From: Bradyrhizobium sediminis
GTDB taxonomy: Bacteria; Pseudomonadota; Alphaproteobacteria; Rhizobiales; Xanthobacteraceae
Direction: 5' to 3'
Length of the DNA stretch: 64,000 nt
Assembly (NCBI RefSeq): GCF_018736085.1
Contig: NZ_CP076134.1
Location: 1,808,501 to 1,872,500 of the forward strand
Shown: piece after piece, positions 17,245 to 27,005 of the stretch
How the letters are laid out: every line of letters starts with the position of its first letter
Position numbering within the stretch: the first letter of the stretch is position 1
Position numbers and translations under genes: made by a program
Notes under the pieces: generated by a model
The model's input: the letters and a program-made list of their open reading frames with translations, nothing else
Database searches by the model: none
What the model was told of the DNA's origin: nothing

Positions 17245-18335
17245 CCGCCGAAGCCCTCGCGCAACAGGGCCTGCAGCGCGGCGCGATCGAGCTGACCGAG
17301 CCCGAGACTGGCGAGCGTGCGCCCGGTTCTCGAAAAATCCTCCCCGCAGATCGCGCCGCCGATGGCCAGAAAGGCCTTTGCCAGCGGTGTCGCCACCCCG
17401 GCCAGTCCGGCCGCCGACACCAGAAACGACAGACCGAGATGCAGATCCTCGCGCATATAGCGATGCTCCCGGAGCACGATCCGCTCGCGCCAGTCGCCGG
17501 AATCGGTCAGGCGATCGTGTGAACCGCGGCCGTACATCCACTGCTCGCCTTCGCTGGCGTAATGATGCGCCAGCGGAAAATGCGGGGCGCCATAGCCAAA
17601 ACCCTCGCGCACCGCGATACGCTCGGCGTCGAGCGCGTCGGTGACGCGGCGGATCGAGGCTTGGGTGCCTTCCTTGTGGATGTCCCAGCGCTCGAAATGC
17701 TCGATCGGACCGGCGTTCATGACGATCAATGGCGGGTGGATGATCGGCCCGGCATTCATCAGCGCACCCGACAGCGCGTCGCCGCAGGGCTCGATCACGC
17801 CCGGAAAAGCCCGCCCGATGACGTCGAGCGCATGAGGAGCGGCATCGAGCGGGAATACGCCGACCGGCAGCCGCTTGGCGCGGATGGTGATGGCGACTTC
17901 GAACGGCCCGTGCTTGCGCGTCAGCCAGGGCAGCGTGCCGGTCTCGGCAAAGCTGACGCGCGCACGATTGCCGGCGTCGTGAGCCGCCTTGGCGAAGATC
18001 ATGGAGCCGAAGGTGGCCGGCGGCAGGAACACCACCTGGCCGTCGGCCAGGTGTGGCGCGATCAGCCGCGCGATATCGGGCTGGGCGAAGGCCGGGGCCG
18101 GGCACAGGATCAGTTCGGCGCCGCTGATGGCCTCGGCGATGTCGGTGGTTACCAGCGCCAGTTGCACGTCGTGCCGGCCGCCGGCGTCCTTGACGAGAAT
18201 GCGCGAGCCCGCCGCGCGATGCTGCACGACCTCAGCCGCATCGCGCCGCCACAGCCGGACATTATGGCCCTGCAAGGCAAAATCGCCCGCGGCTGCAAAC
18301 GAGCCATTGCCGCCGCCGAGCACCGCGATCTTCAA
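17241..18335 (-). CDS. NAD/NADP octopine/nopaline dehydrogenase family protein
   Basis: 364 residues. It begins LKIAVLGGGNGSFAAAGDFA, a GxGxxxxxxA Rossmann site, and continues into the helical octopine-dehydrogenase domain with DIHKEGTQASIRRVTDALDAER and GYGAPHFPLAHHY. Relatives reduce imines formed from a keto acid and an amino acid or a small amine. The start is TTG 18335, with AAGGAG nearby, inside a TTGA overlap with the upstream acyl-CoA ligase. Pairing this fold with an acyl-CoA ligase and dehydrogenase is unusual, and its substrate is unknown. Confidence 0.75.
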   Translation of the reverse strand: MKIAVLGGGNGSFAAAGDFALQGHNVRLWRRDAAEVVQHRAAGSRILVKDAGGRHDVQLALVTTDIAEAISGAELILCPAPAFAQPDIARLIAPHLADGQVVFLPPATFGSMIFAKAAHDAGNRARVSFAETGTLPWLTRKHGPFEVAITIRAKRLPVGVFPLDAAPHALDVIGRAFPGVIEPCGDALSGALMNAGPIIHPPLIVMNAGPIEHFERWDIHKEGTQASIRRVTDALDAERIAVREGFGYGAPHFPLAHHYASEGEQWMYGRGSHDRLTDSGDWRERIVLREHRYMREDLHLGLSFLVSAAGLAGVATPLAKAFLAIGGAICGEDFSRTGRTLASLGLGQLDRAALQALLREGFGG

Positions 18336-19867
18336 ATGGCTTCTCCTTGCGAGGACTCCGGCGCGTCGAGCCGGCGCAGCATGAAGTGCTGAACCTTGCC
18401 CAGAGCCGTGCGCGGCAGGTCGTCGACGAAAACGATGTCGCGCGGCACCTTGAAGCGGGCGAGCTCGGTCAGCACATGCGCCTTCAGATCCGCCGCCTCG
18501 ACCGAACATCCCTTGCGCCGGATCACGTAGGCGACCGGCACCTCGTCCCATCTGGGATCGGGCCGGCCGATCACACCGCATTCGACCACGTCGGGATGTT
18601 CCAGCAGCACGCGCTCGACTTCCGCCGGATAGACGTTCTCGCCGCCGGAAATGATCATGTTCTTCTTGCGGTCGTGGACATAGAAATAGCCGTCGGCGTC
18701 GCGCAGCCCGATATCGCCGGTGCGGTACCAGCCGTCATGCAGCGCCTCGCGCGTGGCTTCCTGGTTGCCCCAATATTCGTAGAACACGTTGGGGCCGCGC
18801 ACCGCGATTTCCCCCGGCGTGCCCGGCGGCAGCTCGGCGCCATCGTCGTCGATGATGGTGGCTTCGCAGCACAAGCCGGGAAGGCCGGTCGAGCCGACGC
18901 GCGAGAGATCGCCGCCGAGCCGGGTATAGACCGCGACCGGGCAGGTCTCGGTCGAGCCATAGACCTGCAGCACCGGCACCCCGCGCGTGACGAAGCGCTC
19001 GATCAGATGCGGCGGCACGATGGTCGATCCGGTCGAGACCGCCCTCAGAGAGGACAGGTCTGCAGTGGCCCAGCCGGGATGCTCGGTCACGGCCTGAATG
19101 GTCGCGGGCACCAGCACCGTCAGGGTCGGCCGATCGCGCGCGAATGCTGCGAGCGTCGCATCCGGCGTGAAGCGCGGATGGATGGTCACGGTGGCGCCAT
19201 GGTGCAGCGCCGGCGTGGTCTGGATATTGAGGCCGCCGACATGGAAGAAGGGCAGCACGGTGAGCACATGATCCTCGGAGGTGAGGCCATGCATGTGCTG
19301 GCTCATCACTCCGTTCCACAGCAGCGCCTCCTGCCGCAGCACCGCGCCCTTCGGCCTTCCGGTCGTGCCGGAGGTATAGACGATCAGCAGCGGGCAGGTG
19401 AGGTCGGTGTGCGGATTGCGGCCATCGCCGCGGGCGCGGGTCAGCAACTCGTCGAATGCGCTGCCCCGCGGCGGCACGAAATCGAGCCCGACGATGCTGG
19501 CCTCGGGCAGGCTGGTTTCCAGCGCGGGGAGGACTTCCGCGAAGGCTTGTTCCAGCGCCAGCACCTTTACCGAAGCATCCGACAGGATGAACAATTGCTC
19601 GGCCACCGCGAGCCGCCAGTTCAGCGGCACCAGCATGGCGCCGAGTCGAGCGCAGGCATAGAGCAGCACCAGGTAGTCGGGCCGGTTCTGGCTGAGGATC
19701 GCGACGCGGTCGCCGCGGCTGACGCCGTATTCGGCCTTCAGCGCCTGCGCGGTCTGCGCGATGCGGATACTGAACGCCGCGTAGCTCAGAACCTCGCCTT
19801 CGAAAATGGTCGCAGGCTTGTCCGGCGTGAACGCCGCATTCCGTTCGATGAGATCGGAAAGGTCCAT
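18332..19867 (-). CDS. AMP-dependent acyl-CoA synthetase/ligase
   Basis: 511 residues. The adenylate-forming P-loop is YTSGTTGRPKGAV. Further motifs are VYGSTETCP, YRTGDIGLRDADGYFYVHDRKKNMIISGGENVYPAEVE and the C-terminal PRTALGKVQ lysine motif. It activates a carboxylate with ATP to acyl-AMP and then acyl-CoA. The start MDLSDLIERNAAF follows the acyl-CoA dehydrogenase stop by 6 bp. The chain-length or aromatic preference cannot be read, but the operon suggests a substrate that enters beta-oxidation-like steps. Confidence 0.9.
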   Translation of the reverse strand: MDLSDLIERNAAFTPDKPATIFEGEVLSYAAFSIRIAQTAQALKAEYGVSRGDRVAILSQNRPDYLVLLYACARLGAMLVPLNWRLAVAEQLFILSDASVKVLALEQAFAEVLPALETSLPEASIVGLDFVPPRGSAFDELLTRARGDGRNPHTDLTCPLLIVYTSGTTGRPKGAVLRQEALLWNGVMSQHMHGLTSEDHVLTVLPFFHVGGLNIQTTPALHHGATVTIHPRFTPDATLAAFARDRPTLTVLVPATIQAVTEHPGWATADLSSLRAVSTGSTIVPPHLIERFVTRGVPVLQVYGSTETCPVAVYTRLGGDLSRVGSTGLPGLCCEATIIDDDGAELPPGTPGEIAVRGPNVFYEYWGNQEATREALHDGWYRTGDIGLRDADGYFYVHDRKKNMIISGGENVYPAEVERVLLEHPDVVECGVIGRPDPRWDEVPVAYVIRRKGCSVEAADLKAHVLTELARFKVPRDIVFVDDLPRTALGKVQHFMLRRLDAPESSQGEAI

Positions 19868-19873
19868 TTCGAA

Positions 19874-21166
19874 CTAGTCGTCCGTCTCGCCGGTCTCATA
19901 CAGCGCCTCGCGGCCGATGCGATCGAGACAGAGCTCGGCGGTCCACGGCAGCATCAGCGCGCCGCAACGGCTGTCGCGATAGATCCGCTCCAGCGGCAGC
20001 GACTTCAGCATCGACTGGCCGCCGCAGGTGCGGATCGCCAGGGTCGCGATCTCGTTGGCGCCTTCCATGGCGGAATATTGCGCGGCATAGGCGCGCAGCA
20101 CCTGTTCCTTGCTCGGGTTGGGCCCGGCCTCGGTGACCGCCTGGAACCAGATCGACTTGATCTGCTCGAGCTTGATCTGCATCTGCGCGACCGCGATCTG
20201 CTTGGTCGGATACATCCGCCGCTTGACCGGCGGCGTGCCCGGCACCTCGCCGCGCAGGTAGCGCACGGTGAAATCGTAGGCGGCTTGCGCGAGGCCCATA
20301 TAGGTCGGCGACAGCGTCAGGAACATGTGCGGCCAGCGCATCGCCGCCTGGAAATAGACGCCACGCGGCATCAGCGCCGCATCCTCCGGCACGAACACAT
20401 CCTTGAACAGCAGCGTGCGCGACACCGTGCCGCGCATGCCGAGCGGATCCCAGTCGCCGACCACCGATACGCCGTCGGTCTTGGCCGGGATCGCGAGATA
20501 GAGCGTGTTGCGCCGGGAGGCCGTCTCGCCTTCGGCGACTTCGGTGCAGAGCACGCCGTAGTAGTCGGCGTGACCCGCGAGCGAGGCGAAGATCTTCTTG
20601 CCGTTGACGATCCAGCCGCCCTTGACCGGCTTGGCCTCGGTGCCGAACGCGACGCCGCCGGCCGCGGCCGCGCCGCCTTCCGAGAACGGCTGCGAATAAA
20701 CCGCGCCGTCGTCGACGATGCGCTTGTAGTGCACCGCTCGCCTGCGTTCATGCTCATCGCGGGTGGCGGCGTCCATGTCGAGGTCGTCGGCCAGCGGCCC
20801 GGACCACAGCGTCGAGCAGACGTGCATGTTCCAGGTCAGCGCGGTCGCGCCGCAATAGCGGCCGATCTCGGCGGCGGCCAGCGCATAGGTCTGGTAGTCC
20901 GCGCCGAGGCCGCGGTGCTTCCTGGGGATGGCGATGCCGAGTAGGCCGGTGCGGTGCAGGTCCCGGTAATTCTCGGTCGGGAATTTCGCCTCGCGATCAT
21001 AGGCTGCGGCGCGGCCGGCGAACACGCTCTGGCCGAGCTGGCGCGCCCGCGCGATGATTTCGGCCTGTTCGTCGTTGAGGCGAAACGCGTTGGGATCGAA
21101 GATCGGCGCATCCAGTACGATCCCGTTCATGGTCGCCACGCTCTTGCTTGCCTGTACCGTCATCAT
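19874..21166 (-). CDS. acyl-CoA dehydrogenase family protein
   Basis: 430 residues, a little longer than the usual 380-400. It contains NGKKIFASLAGHADYY (beta-domain, FAD/substrate contact), DWDPLGMRGTVSRTLLFKDV and the C-terminal helices with CGGQSMLKSLPLERIYRDSRCG. It would remove two hydrogens from an acyl-CoA, passing electrons to ETF. The usual catalytic Glu region is not clear, so a nitroalkane-oxidase-like or hydroxylase-like branch of the superfamily is possible. Its ATG lies in an ATGATGA overlap with the hydrolase gene upstream. Confidence 0.85.
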   Translation of the reverse strand: MMTVQASKSVATMNGIVLDAPIFDPNAFRLNDEQAEIIARARQLGQSVFAGRAAAYDREAKFPTENYRDLHRTGLLGIAIPRKHRGLGADYQTYALAAAEIGRYCGATALTWNMHVCSTLWSGPLADDLDMDAATRDEHERRRAVHYKRIVDDGAVYSQPFSEGGAAAAGGVAFGTEAKPVKGGWIVNGKKIFASLAGHADYYGVLCTEVAEGETASRRNTLYLAIPAKTDGVSVVGDWDPLGMRGTVSRTLLFKDVFVPEDAALMPRGVYFQAAMRWPHMFLTLSPTYMGLAQAAYDFTVRYLRGEVPGTPPVKRRMYPTKQIAVAQMQIKLEQIKSIWFQAVTEAGPNPSKEQVLRAYAAQYSAMEGANEIATLAIRTCGGQSMLKSLPLERIYRDSRCGALMLPWTAELCLDRIGREALYETGETDD

Positions 21167-21990
21167 GCCGTCACTTGGGTTGCTGCCACATGGGCCTTCA
21201 GGAATTGATCCAGCGCGGCATTGAAGGTGCCGGGGCGCTCCAGATTGACGAGGTGCCCGACGCCTTCGAGCTCGATGTATCTTGCCGACGGAATATAGGT
21301 CGCCATCTTCGCCATCATCGGCGCCGGCGCATTCCTGTCCCTGGAGCCCGACAGCACCAGCGTCGGCACCGCAATATTCTTGAGCGCGTTGCGCTGGTCG
21401 AACCCCATCAGCGCCAGCATGGTGGCGCGGTAGGTGACCTCGGGAACGGAGGCCATGCAGTCGCGGGCGAGCTTCATGCCAGTCTCGTCGGGATCGTCGC
21501 CGACCAATTCCTTCACCAGGGTCGGCGCCAGCGAAACCATGGTTTCACCGCGGTCGAGCGGGCCGAGCCGCGCCTCCAGGAACGATTTCTGCCAGTCGCC
21601 ATCGGGTTTTCCGAACGCCGGACTGGTCTGCGCAAGGACCACGGCGGCGGCGAGGCGAGGCTCTTTCACCAGCAGTTGCTGAACGATCATGCCGCCGATC
21701 GAATGCCCGACCAGGATCGGCTTTGTCGCGCCGACCTGCCGCAGGAAATCGGCCAGGGCATCCGCGAGAGCGGCGATGCTGACGGCTGTCAGCGGTGCCG
21801 AGCCGCCATAGCCGGGCATGTCCCAAGCCATGGCGCGATAGCGATCGCCGAAAAAATTTAGCTGGCCCCGCCACGCCCGCGCCGCGCCGCCGATTCCATG
21901 CAGGAACACCAGCGGCGGCTTGCCGGGATCGCCCGCGGCCTCATAGCCGAAGCGGCCGTCGCTGGTTTTCATCGGTGCAGAATCGGGCAC
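21163..21990 (-). CDS. alpha/beta hydrolase
   Basis: 275 residues. The oxyanion-hole motif is FLHGIGG, the nucleophile elbow GHSIGG (Ser near residue 97), an acid residue probably lies in SGSRDRNAPA and the catalytic His in GVGHLVNLERP. This architecture suits a meta-cleavage product hydrolase, enol-lactonase or esterase. It is the first gene of the minus-strand operon and is divergent from the SDR at 22165, sharing the region that contains the 22107 operator-like site. Confidence 0.85.
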   Translation of the reverse strand: MPDSAPMKTSDGRFGYEAAGDPGKPPLVFLHGIGGAARAWRGQLNFFGDRYRAMAWDMPGYGGSAPLTAVSIAALADALADFLRQVGATKPILVGHSIGGMIVQQLLVKEPRLAAAVVLAQTSPAFGKPDGDWQKSFLEARLGPLDRGETMVSLAPTLVKELVGDDPDETGMKLARDCMASVPEVTYRATMLALMGFDQRNALKNIAVPTLVLSGSRDRNAPAPMMAKMATYIPSARYIELEGVGHLVNLERPGTFNAALDQFLKAHVAATQVTA

Positions 21991-22106
21991 GCCGGGCCTC
22001 CGCCAAGTCGGACCTGCCGATGCCAGCAGACCTCTCCAAGTCCAGCTGACGCTACCTGCAGGGTCCGCTCTGTCAAGCTTATCGCACGCCGGTTTCTTGC
22101 AAAAGC

Positions 22107-22118
22107 TTTAAGTTTAAA
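22107..22118 (+). promoter_or_regulatory. shared MarR-type operator candidate, site 1
   Basis: GCTTTAAGTTTAAAAT contains the inverted repeat TTTAA-GT-TTAAA. It lies between the divergent hydrolase (start 21990) and SDR (start 22165). Closely related sites occur at 23945 and 26926, all upstream of genes of the aminobenzoyl-CoA cluster. Confidence 0.65.
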
Positions 22119-22164
22119 ATATACGAAAGTCTCGATGCCGATGAACCGTTCAGGGAGGCCGCGC

Positions 22165-22926
22165 ATGTCCGGACTGCCGCAATCCTCGCATGCGCTTGTC
22201 ACCGGTGGCGGGCGAGGTATCGGCCGCGAGATCGCCTCCGCGCTCGTGCGCGCCGGGGCAACCGTCACGGTGCTCGGCCGCAATCGCGCTGTTCTGGATG
22301 AGGCCATTGCCGCCGGCGCTGCACATTTTGCAGGCGTCGCCGATGTCGCGGATCAGGCGGCCCTCAGCGCCGCGATTGCGCAAGCTGCCAGTCGCCAGCC
22401 GATCGATATCCTGATTGCCAACGCCGGCAGCGCCGAATCCGCGCCGTTCGGAAAGTCCGATGCGGCGCTGTTTCGGCGGATGATGGACGTCAATTTCATG
22501 GGCGTGGTTCACACCGTTCAGGCCGCGTTGCCTTCGATGAAGGGCCGCAGCTATGGCCGCATCGTCGCCGTTGCCTCGACCGCCGGTCTGAAGGGATACG
22601 CCTATGTCAGCGCCTACAGCGCGGCAAAACACGCGGTGGTCGGGCTGGTGCGCTCGCTGGCGCTGGAACTGGCCAACACCGGCGTGACCGTCAATGCGGT
22701 GTGCCCCGGCTTCACCGACACCGATCTCGTCGCCGGCAGCATCGACAACATCATGAAGAAGACCGGCCGCAGCCGCGAGCAGGCAATCGCCGAACTGGCC
22801 AGGCACAATCCGCAGGGCCGCCTCGTCACCCCGGCGGAAGTCGCCGACGCCGTGGTTTGGCTGTGCGGCGAGGGGGCAAGCGCCGTTACCGGACAGGCGA
22901 TCGCGGTGGCCGGCGGAGAGATTTGA
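22165..22926 (+). CDS. short-chain dehydrogenase/reductase
   Basis: 253 residues of classical SDR: TGGGRGIGREIASAL for cofactor binding, NAGSAES, the catalytic Ser in VAVASTAGLKG and Y-x3-K in YSAAKHA, then NAVCPGFTDTDLV. It interconverts a hydroxyl and a keto group, plausibly the 3-hydroxyacyl-CoA step after ring opening. An upstream ATG at 22135 exists, but ATG 22165 is preceded by CAGGGAGGCC. It is followed by a palindromic repeat, then enoyl-CoA hydratase, in the same direction. Confidence 0.9.
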   Translation: MSGLPQSSHALVTGGGRGIGREIASALVRAGATVTVLGRNRAVLDEAIAAGAAHFAGVADVADQAALSAAIAQAASRQPIDILIANAGSAESAPFGKSDAALFRRMMDVNFMGVVHTVQAALPSMKGRSYGRIVAVASTAGLKGYAYVSAYSAAKHAVVGLVRSLALELANTGVTVNAVCPGFTDTDLVAGSIDNIMKKTGRSREQAIAELARHNPQGRLVTPAEVADAVVWLCGEGASAVTGQAIAVAGGEI

Positions 22927-22951
22927 GACGCAAAGGCGCCTTCGGCGATGC

Positions 22952-23042
22952 CGTCATTGCGAGCGAAGCGAAGCAATCCAGCTTTCTTTCTGAACCATAA
23001 GTAAGCTGGATTGCTTCGTCGCAAGAGCTCCTCGCAATGACG
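22952..23042. repeat. palindromic intergenic repeat, copy B
   Basis: The outer arms CGTCATTGCGAG and CTCGCAATGACG and inner arms GAAGCAATCCAGC and GCTGGATTGCTTC are the same as at 1587-1674, with a different loop. It lies between the SDR and enoyl-CoA hydratase genes and may reduce read-through. Confidence 0.8.
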
Positions 23043-23077
23043 ACGATGAGCAACGAGAGAACATCAAGGGAGATCCC

Positions 23078-23914
23078 ATGAGCACCCCGGCCAATCCCGT
23101 CACGCTGCCGCTGGCGCAGTATTCGCCCAAGCATTTCCTGCTGGCGGTGACCGACGGCGTCGCGACGGTGACCCTGAACCGGCCCGAGCGCAAGAATCCG
23201 CTGACGTTCGAGAGCTATCGCGAGCTGACGGATTTCTTCCGCGCCTGTGCGATGGACGATGAAGTGAAGACCATCGTCGTGACCGGCGCCGGCGGCAATT
23301 TCTCCTCCGGCGGCGACGTGTTCGAGATCATCGGTCCGCTGGTCAAGATGGACACCAAGGGCTTGACCGCCTTCACGCGCATGACCGGCGATCTCGTCAA
23401 GGCGATGCGGGCCTGCCCGCAGCCGGTCGTCGCCGCGGTCGAGGGCATCTGCGCCGGCGCCGGCGCGATCATCGCGATGGCGTCCGACATGCGCCTGGCA
23501 GCCACCGGCGCCAAGGTCGCGTTCCTGTTCAACAAGGTTGGGCTCGCCGGCTGCGACATGGGCGCCTGCGCGATCCTGCCGCGCATCATCGGACAGTCGC
23601 GGGCCTCGGAGCTGCTCTATACCGGCCGCTTCATGACCGCGGAGGAGGGCGAGCGCTGGGGCTTCTTCAGCCGTATCGTCACGCCGGAGCAGGTGCTGTC
23701 GCAGGCGCAATTGCTGGCAAAGCAGATCGCGGAGGGCCCGACCTTCGGCAACACCATGACCAAGCGCATGCTGGCGATGGAATGGGCGATGTCGGTAGAG
23801 GAGGCGATCGAGGCGGAGGCGGTGGCGCAGGCGCTGTGTATGACGACGGCGGATTTCGCCCGGGCCTTCGAGGCCTTCGCGAACAAGGCGAGGCCGGTTT
23901 TTCAGGGCAATTGA
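23078..23914 (+). CDS. enoyl-CoA hydratase/isomerase family protein
   Basis: 278 residues of crotonase fold. The oxyanion-hole segments are [11 protein letters not shown] and [19 protein letters not shown]. The active-site strand reads [21 protein letters not shown], where Asp and Cys stand in the region of the second catalytic Glu of classical hydratases. Ring-hydrolysing or isomerising crotonases vary here, so hydrolytic ring opening is possible. The start follows AAGGGAGATCCC, an excellent ribosome-binding site. Confidence 0.87.
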   Translation: MSTPANPVTLPLAQYSPKHFLLAVTDGVATVTLNRPERKNPLTFESYRELTDFFRACAMDDEVKTIVVTGAGGNFSSGGDVFEIIGPLVKMDTKGLTAFTRMTGDLVKAMRACPQPVVAAVEGICAGAGAIIAMASDMRLAATGAKVAFLFNKVGLAGCDMGACAILPRIIGQSRASELLYTGRFMTAEEGERWGFFSRIVTPEQVLSQAQLLAKQIAEGPTFGNTMTKRMLAMEWAMSVEEAIEAEAVAQALCMTTADFARAFEAFANKARPVFQGN

Positions 23915-23944
23915 GGTGCCGCTACGGGCTTGCGGGAAAAATGC

Positions 23945-23956
23945 TTTAGGTTTAAA
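23945..23956 (+). promoter_or_regulatory. shared MarR-type operator candidate, site 2
   Basis: TGCTTTAGGTTTAAAG contains TTTAG-GT-TTAAA, one base from site 1. It lies 34 bp before the start of the monooxygenase/reductase gene, in core-promoter position. Confidence 0.6.
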
Positions 23957-23989
23957 GTAATTTCATGTCCCGCTACGCCGGAGGCTTTT

Positions 23990-26332
23990 ATGAAAATAGC
24001 GATCATCGGCGGAGGGCCGGCCGGTCTCTATTCCGCGATCCTGCTTAAGAAGCAGCGGCCGGAGGCGGAGATCACGGTCTATGAGCGCAACCGCGCCGAC
24101 GACACCTTCGGTTTCGGCGTGGTGTTTTCCGACGCGACTCTCGACACTTTCGAGAAATGCGACACCCCGAGCTATCGCCGCATCACCGAGCAATTCGCCT
24201 ATTGGGACGATATCGCCGTGCACTTCCGCGGCACGGTGCACCGGGTCGGCGGCAATGGGTTCTGCGGCTGCTCGCGCCGCACGCTGCTGCTGATCCTGCA
24301 GGAGCGGGCGCGCGAACTCGGTGTCTCAGTGCTGTTCGAAACCGACATCGAGGACGAAGCGCGCTTTGCCGATGCCGATCTGGTGGTGCTGGCCGACGGC
24401 ATCAACAGCCGCTTCCGCGAAAAATATATCGAGCATTTCCAGCCCGAGGTGGATCTGCGCTCCAACAAGTTCGCCTGGATGGGGTCGACCCGGCCGCTCG
24501 ACGCCTTCACCTTCATCTTCCAGGAGACCGAATGGGGCCCGTTTATCGCTCACGCCTATCAATATGAAGTGGGGCATTCGACCTGGATATTCGAGACCGA
24601 TCCCGCCACTTTCAAGCGCGCCGGCCTCGAGGGGCTGGACGAACGACAATCCGCCGACCGGATGGCGGAGATTTTCGGCTGGTTCCTCGAAGGTCATCCG
24701 CTCCTGATCAACCGCTCGATGTGGCGCAATTTTCCGATGATCCGCAGCAAGCGCTGGGTCAAGGACAACATGGTGCTGCTCGGCGACGCCAAGGCGACCG
24801 CGCATTTCTCGATCGGCTCCGGCACCAAGCTGGCGATGGAAGACGCCATCGCCTTGGCGGAGGCCATGAATCGCGCGCCGACGGTCGAGGCCGCGCTGCA
24901 GCAGTACGAAGAGGGGCGGCGCGAGGAAGTCGAGAAGATCCAGCACGCCGCCGACGTGTCGCTAGTCTGGTTCGAGCATGTCGATCGGTTTTGGGATTTC
25001 GATCCTGTCCAGTTCGCGTTCGGCGTCATGACCCGCGCCAAGGCGATCACCTATGACAATCTCACGCTGCGGGCGCCGGATTTTGTCAGCGAGGTCGACA
25101 AGGCGTTCGCAAGGCAGGTCCGCGCCATGGGCTTCGACGTCAATGTCGAGACGCCGGTGGTGCCGATGTTCCAGCCATTGCGGCTGCGCGAGATGGAACT
25201 CGCCAACCGCGCGGTGGTGTCGCCGATGTGCATGTATTCGGCCAGGGAAGGCGTGCCCGGCGATTTCCACCTGGTGCATTACGGCTCGCGCGCGGTCGGC
25301 GGCGCCGGCCTGATCTTCACCGAGATGACCTGCGTTTCCCGCGACGCCCGCATCACGCCGGGCTGCGCCGGGCTTTGGAACGACGAGCAGGAGACCGCGT
25401 GGCGGCGCATCGTCGATTTCGTCCATGCCAATTCGGCGGCGAAGATCGCGCTCCAGCTCGGCCATGCCGGCCGCAAGGGCGCCACCAAACTGATGTGGGA
25501 CGGCATGGACCGGCCGCTGGAACAGGGCGGCTGGGACGTCGTGTCGGCTTCGCCGCTGCCCTACTTTCCCGACAGCCGGGTGCCGCGCGAACTGGATCGC
25601 GCCGCGATGGATGCGGTCAAGGCGGCGTTCGTTCAGGCTGCCGAGCGCGGGGAGGCTTGCGGCTTCGACATGCTCGAGCTGCATTGCGCCCACGGCTATC
25701 TGCTGGCGAGCTTCATTTCGCCGCTGACCAACCGGCGTACCGACGCCTATGGCGGCTCGCTCGAAGGTCGCCTGCGTTTTCCGCTGGAAGTGTTCGAGGC
25801 GCTGCGGTCGGTATGGCCGGCGCACAAGCCGATGTCGGTACGCATCTCCGCCACCGACTGGGCCGAGGGCGGCATCACCGGCGACGATGCGGTCGATATC
25901 GCGCGCGCCTTCGCCGAGGCCGGCGTCGATCTGGTGGATGTGTCCACCGGCCAGACCGTGCGCGACGCCCAGCCGGTCTATGGCCGGATGTTCCAGACGC
26001 CGTTCTCCGAACAGGTCCGCAACGAGGCGCGCGTCGCTACCATGTGCGTCGGCAATATCACGACGTCAGACCAGGTGAATACCATCCTTGCCGCCGGGCG
26101 GGCCGATCTGGTGGCGCTCGGCCGCCCGCATTTGATCGACCCCTCGTTCACGCTGAAGGCCGCGGCCTGGTATGGTGCAGAGGTTGCCTGTCCGCCGCAA
26201 TATCTGCCCGGCAAGGAACAGATCTTCCGCAACAGCGTGCGCGACCGGCAGGATTTCGACGACCTCAAAATCAAGGCCAGGCCGAAAACCCGGGCCGAGC
26301 TGAAGGCGGAAAAGCCGCTGGCGGCCGAATGA
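23990..26332 (+). CDS. bifunctional salicylyl-/aminobenzoyl-CoA 5-hydroxylase - oxidoreductase fusion
   Basis: 780 residues in two parts. Residues 1 to about 380 form an FAD monooxygenase: [16 protein letters not shown], later [19 protein letters not shown]. Residues of about 400-780 form an old-yellow-enzyme reductase: [50 protein letters not shown] and [11 protein letters not shown]. This is the domain order of 2-aminobenzoyl-CoA monooxygenase/reductase, which hydroxylates at C5 and then reduces the ring. The start ATG 23990 has GGAGG 8 bp upstream. The ligase and RidA nearby favour 2-aminobenzoate, but salicylyl-CoA remains possible. Confidence 0.9.
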   Translation: MKIAIIGGGPAGLYSAILLKKQRPEAEITVYERNRADDTFGFGVVFSDATLDTFEKCDTPSYRRITEQFAYWDDIAVHFRGTVHRVGGNGFCGCSRRTLLLILQERARELGVSVLFETDIEDEARFADADLVVLADGINSRFREKYIEHFQPEVDLRSNKFAWMGSTRPLDAFTFIFQETEWGPFIAHAYQYEVGHSTWIFETDPATFKRAGLEGLDERQSADRMAEIFGWFLEGHPLLINRSMWRNFPMIRSKRWVKDNMVLLGDAKATAHFSIGSGTKLAMEDAIALAEAMNRAPTVEAALQQYEEGRREEVEKIQHAADVSLVWFEHVDRFWDFDPVQFAFGVMTRAKAITYDNLTLRAPDFVSEVDKAFARQVRAMGFDVNVETPVVPMFQPLRLREMELANRAVVSPMCMYSAREGVPGDFHLVHYGSRAVGGAGLIFTEMTCVSRDARITPGCAGLWNDEQETAWRRIVDFVHANSAAKIALQLGHAGRKGATKLMWDGMDRPLEQGGWDVVSASPLPYFPDSRVPRELDRAAMDAVKAAFVQAAERGEACGFDMLELHCAHGYLLASFISPLTNRRTDAYGGSLEGRLRFPLEVFEALRSVWPAHKPMSVRISATDWAEGGITGDDAVDIARAFAEAGVDLVDVSTGQTVRDAQPVYGRMFQTPFSEQVRNEARVATMCVGNITTSDQVNTILAAGRADLVALGRPHLIDPSFTLKAAAWYGAEVACPPQYLPGKEQIFRNSVRDRQDFDDLKIKARPKTRAELKAEKPLAAE

Positions 26333-26372
26333 TGCCCGTTGCACTGTTGAAAGCCGGTCAGGCAGGTAAGAT

Positions 26373-26873
26373 ATGACGATGATTCTCGATTCCGAAACCA
26401 AGGCCGTCGAACTGCCGGAGGATCACGGCGACGAGCTGCGGCTGTGGCTGAGGCTTTTGACCTGCACCAATTTGATCGAAGGCGAGGTGCGCAGCCGGCT
26501 GCGCGACCGCTTCGACGTCACGCTGCCGCGCTTCGACCTGATGGCGCAGCTCGACAAGGCCCCCGACGGCATGACGCTGTCGGACGTTTCCAAGCGGATG
26601 ATGGTGTCGAACGGCAATGTCACCGGTCTGGTGGAGCGGCTGGTGGAATCCGGTCACATCGACCGCCGCACCTCGGACCAGGACCGCCGCGTGCAGGTGA
26701 TCCGGCTGACCAAGGCCGGGCGCGCCGAGTTTCGCAAGATGGCGGCGGAACACGAGATCTGGATCGCGGAGATATTTGCGGACCTGTCCGAAAAGGACGT
26801 CCGCGACCTGATGCGGCTGTTGGCGAAGACGAAGCTCTCGGCGCGCAAGGCGACGGAACGAAAGCCGGCCTGA
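26373..26873 (+). CDS. MarR family transcriptional regulator
   Basis: 166 residues. The winged helix is typical: MTLSDVSKRMMVSNGNVTGL for the recognition helix, then VESGHIDRRTSDQDRRVQVIRLTKAGR for the wing, where DxRxxxxxLT is the family signature. MarR proteins controlling aromatic degradation are often released by aryl-CoA or aromatic ligands. It follows the monooxygenase/reductase by 40 bp and precedes the ligase, so it is the obvious regulator of the TTTAA-GT-TTAAA sites. Confidence 0.9.
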   Translation: MTMILDSETKAVELPEDHGDELRLWLRLLTCTNLIEGEVRSRLRDRFDVTLPRFDLMAQLDKAPDGMTLSDVSKRMMVSNGNVTGLVERLVESGHIDRRTSDQDRRVQVIRLTKAGRAEFRKMAAEHEIWIAEIFADLSEKDVRDLMRLLAKTKLSARKATERKPA

Positions 26874-26925
26874 GCTGTCCAAAAAGTGTCGGATGGCCCG
26901 GATTCGGGCTATTGCGCCAAATTGC

Positions 26926-26937
26926 TTTAAGTATAAA
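26926..26937 (+). promoter_or_regulatory. shared MarR-type operator candidate, site 3
   Basis: TTGCTTTAAGTATAAAATG contains TTTAA-GT-ATAAA, one mismatch from site 1. It lies 69 bp upstream of the aminobenzoate-CoA ligase start and 53 bp downstream of the MarR gene. Confidence 0.62.
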
Positions 26938-27005
26938 ATGTTTGGAATAGGGCGCTGCCGGACGGCCTGGATATTGGTCTCATCCCGAAAACGAGGGGCG
27001 ATGAA

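Noticed and set aside
18347..20944. Very long plus-strand open frame of 865 codons opposite the ligase and acyl-CoA dehydrogenase genes
   Set aside because: It is the antisense shadow of two well-conserved genes. The translation is rich in Arg, His, Gln and Ala and has no domain pattern.
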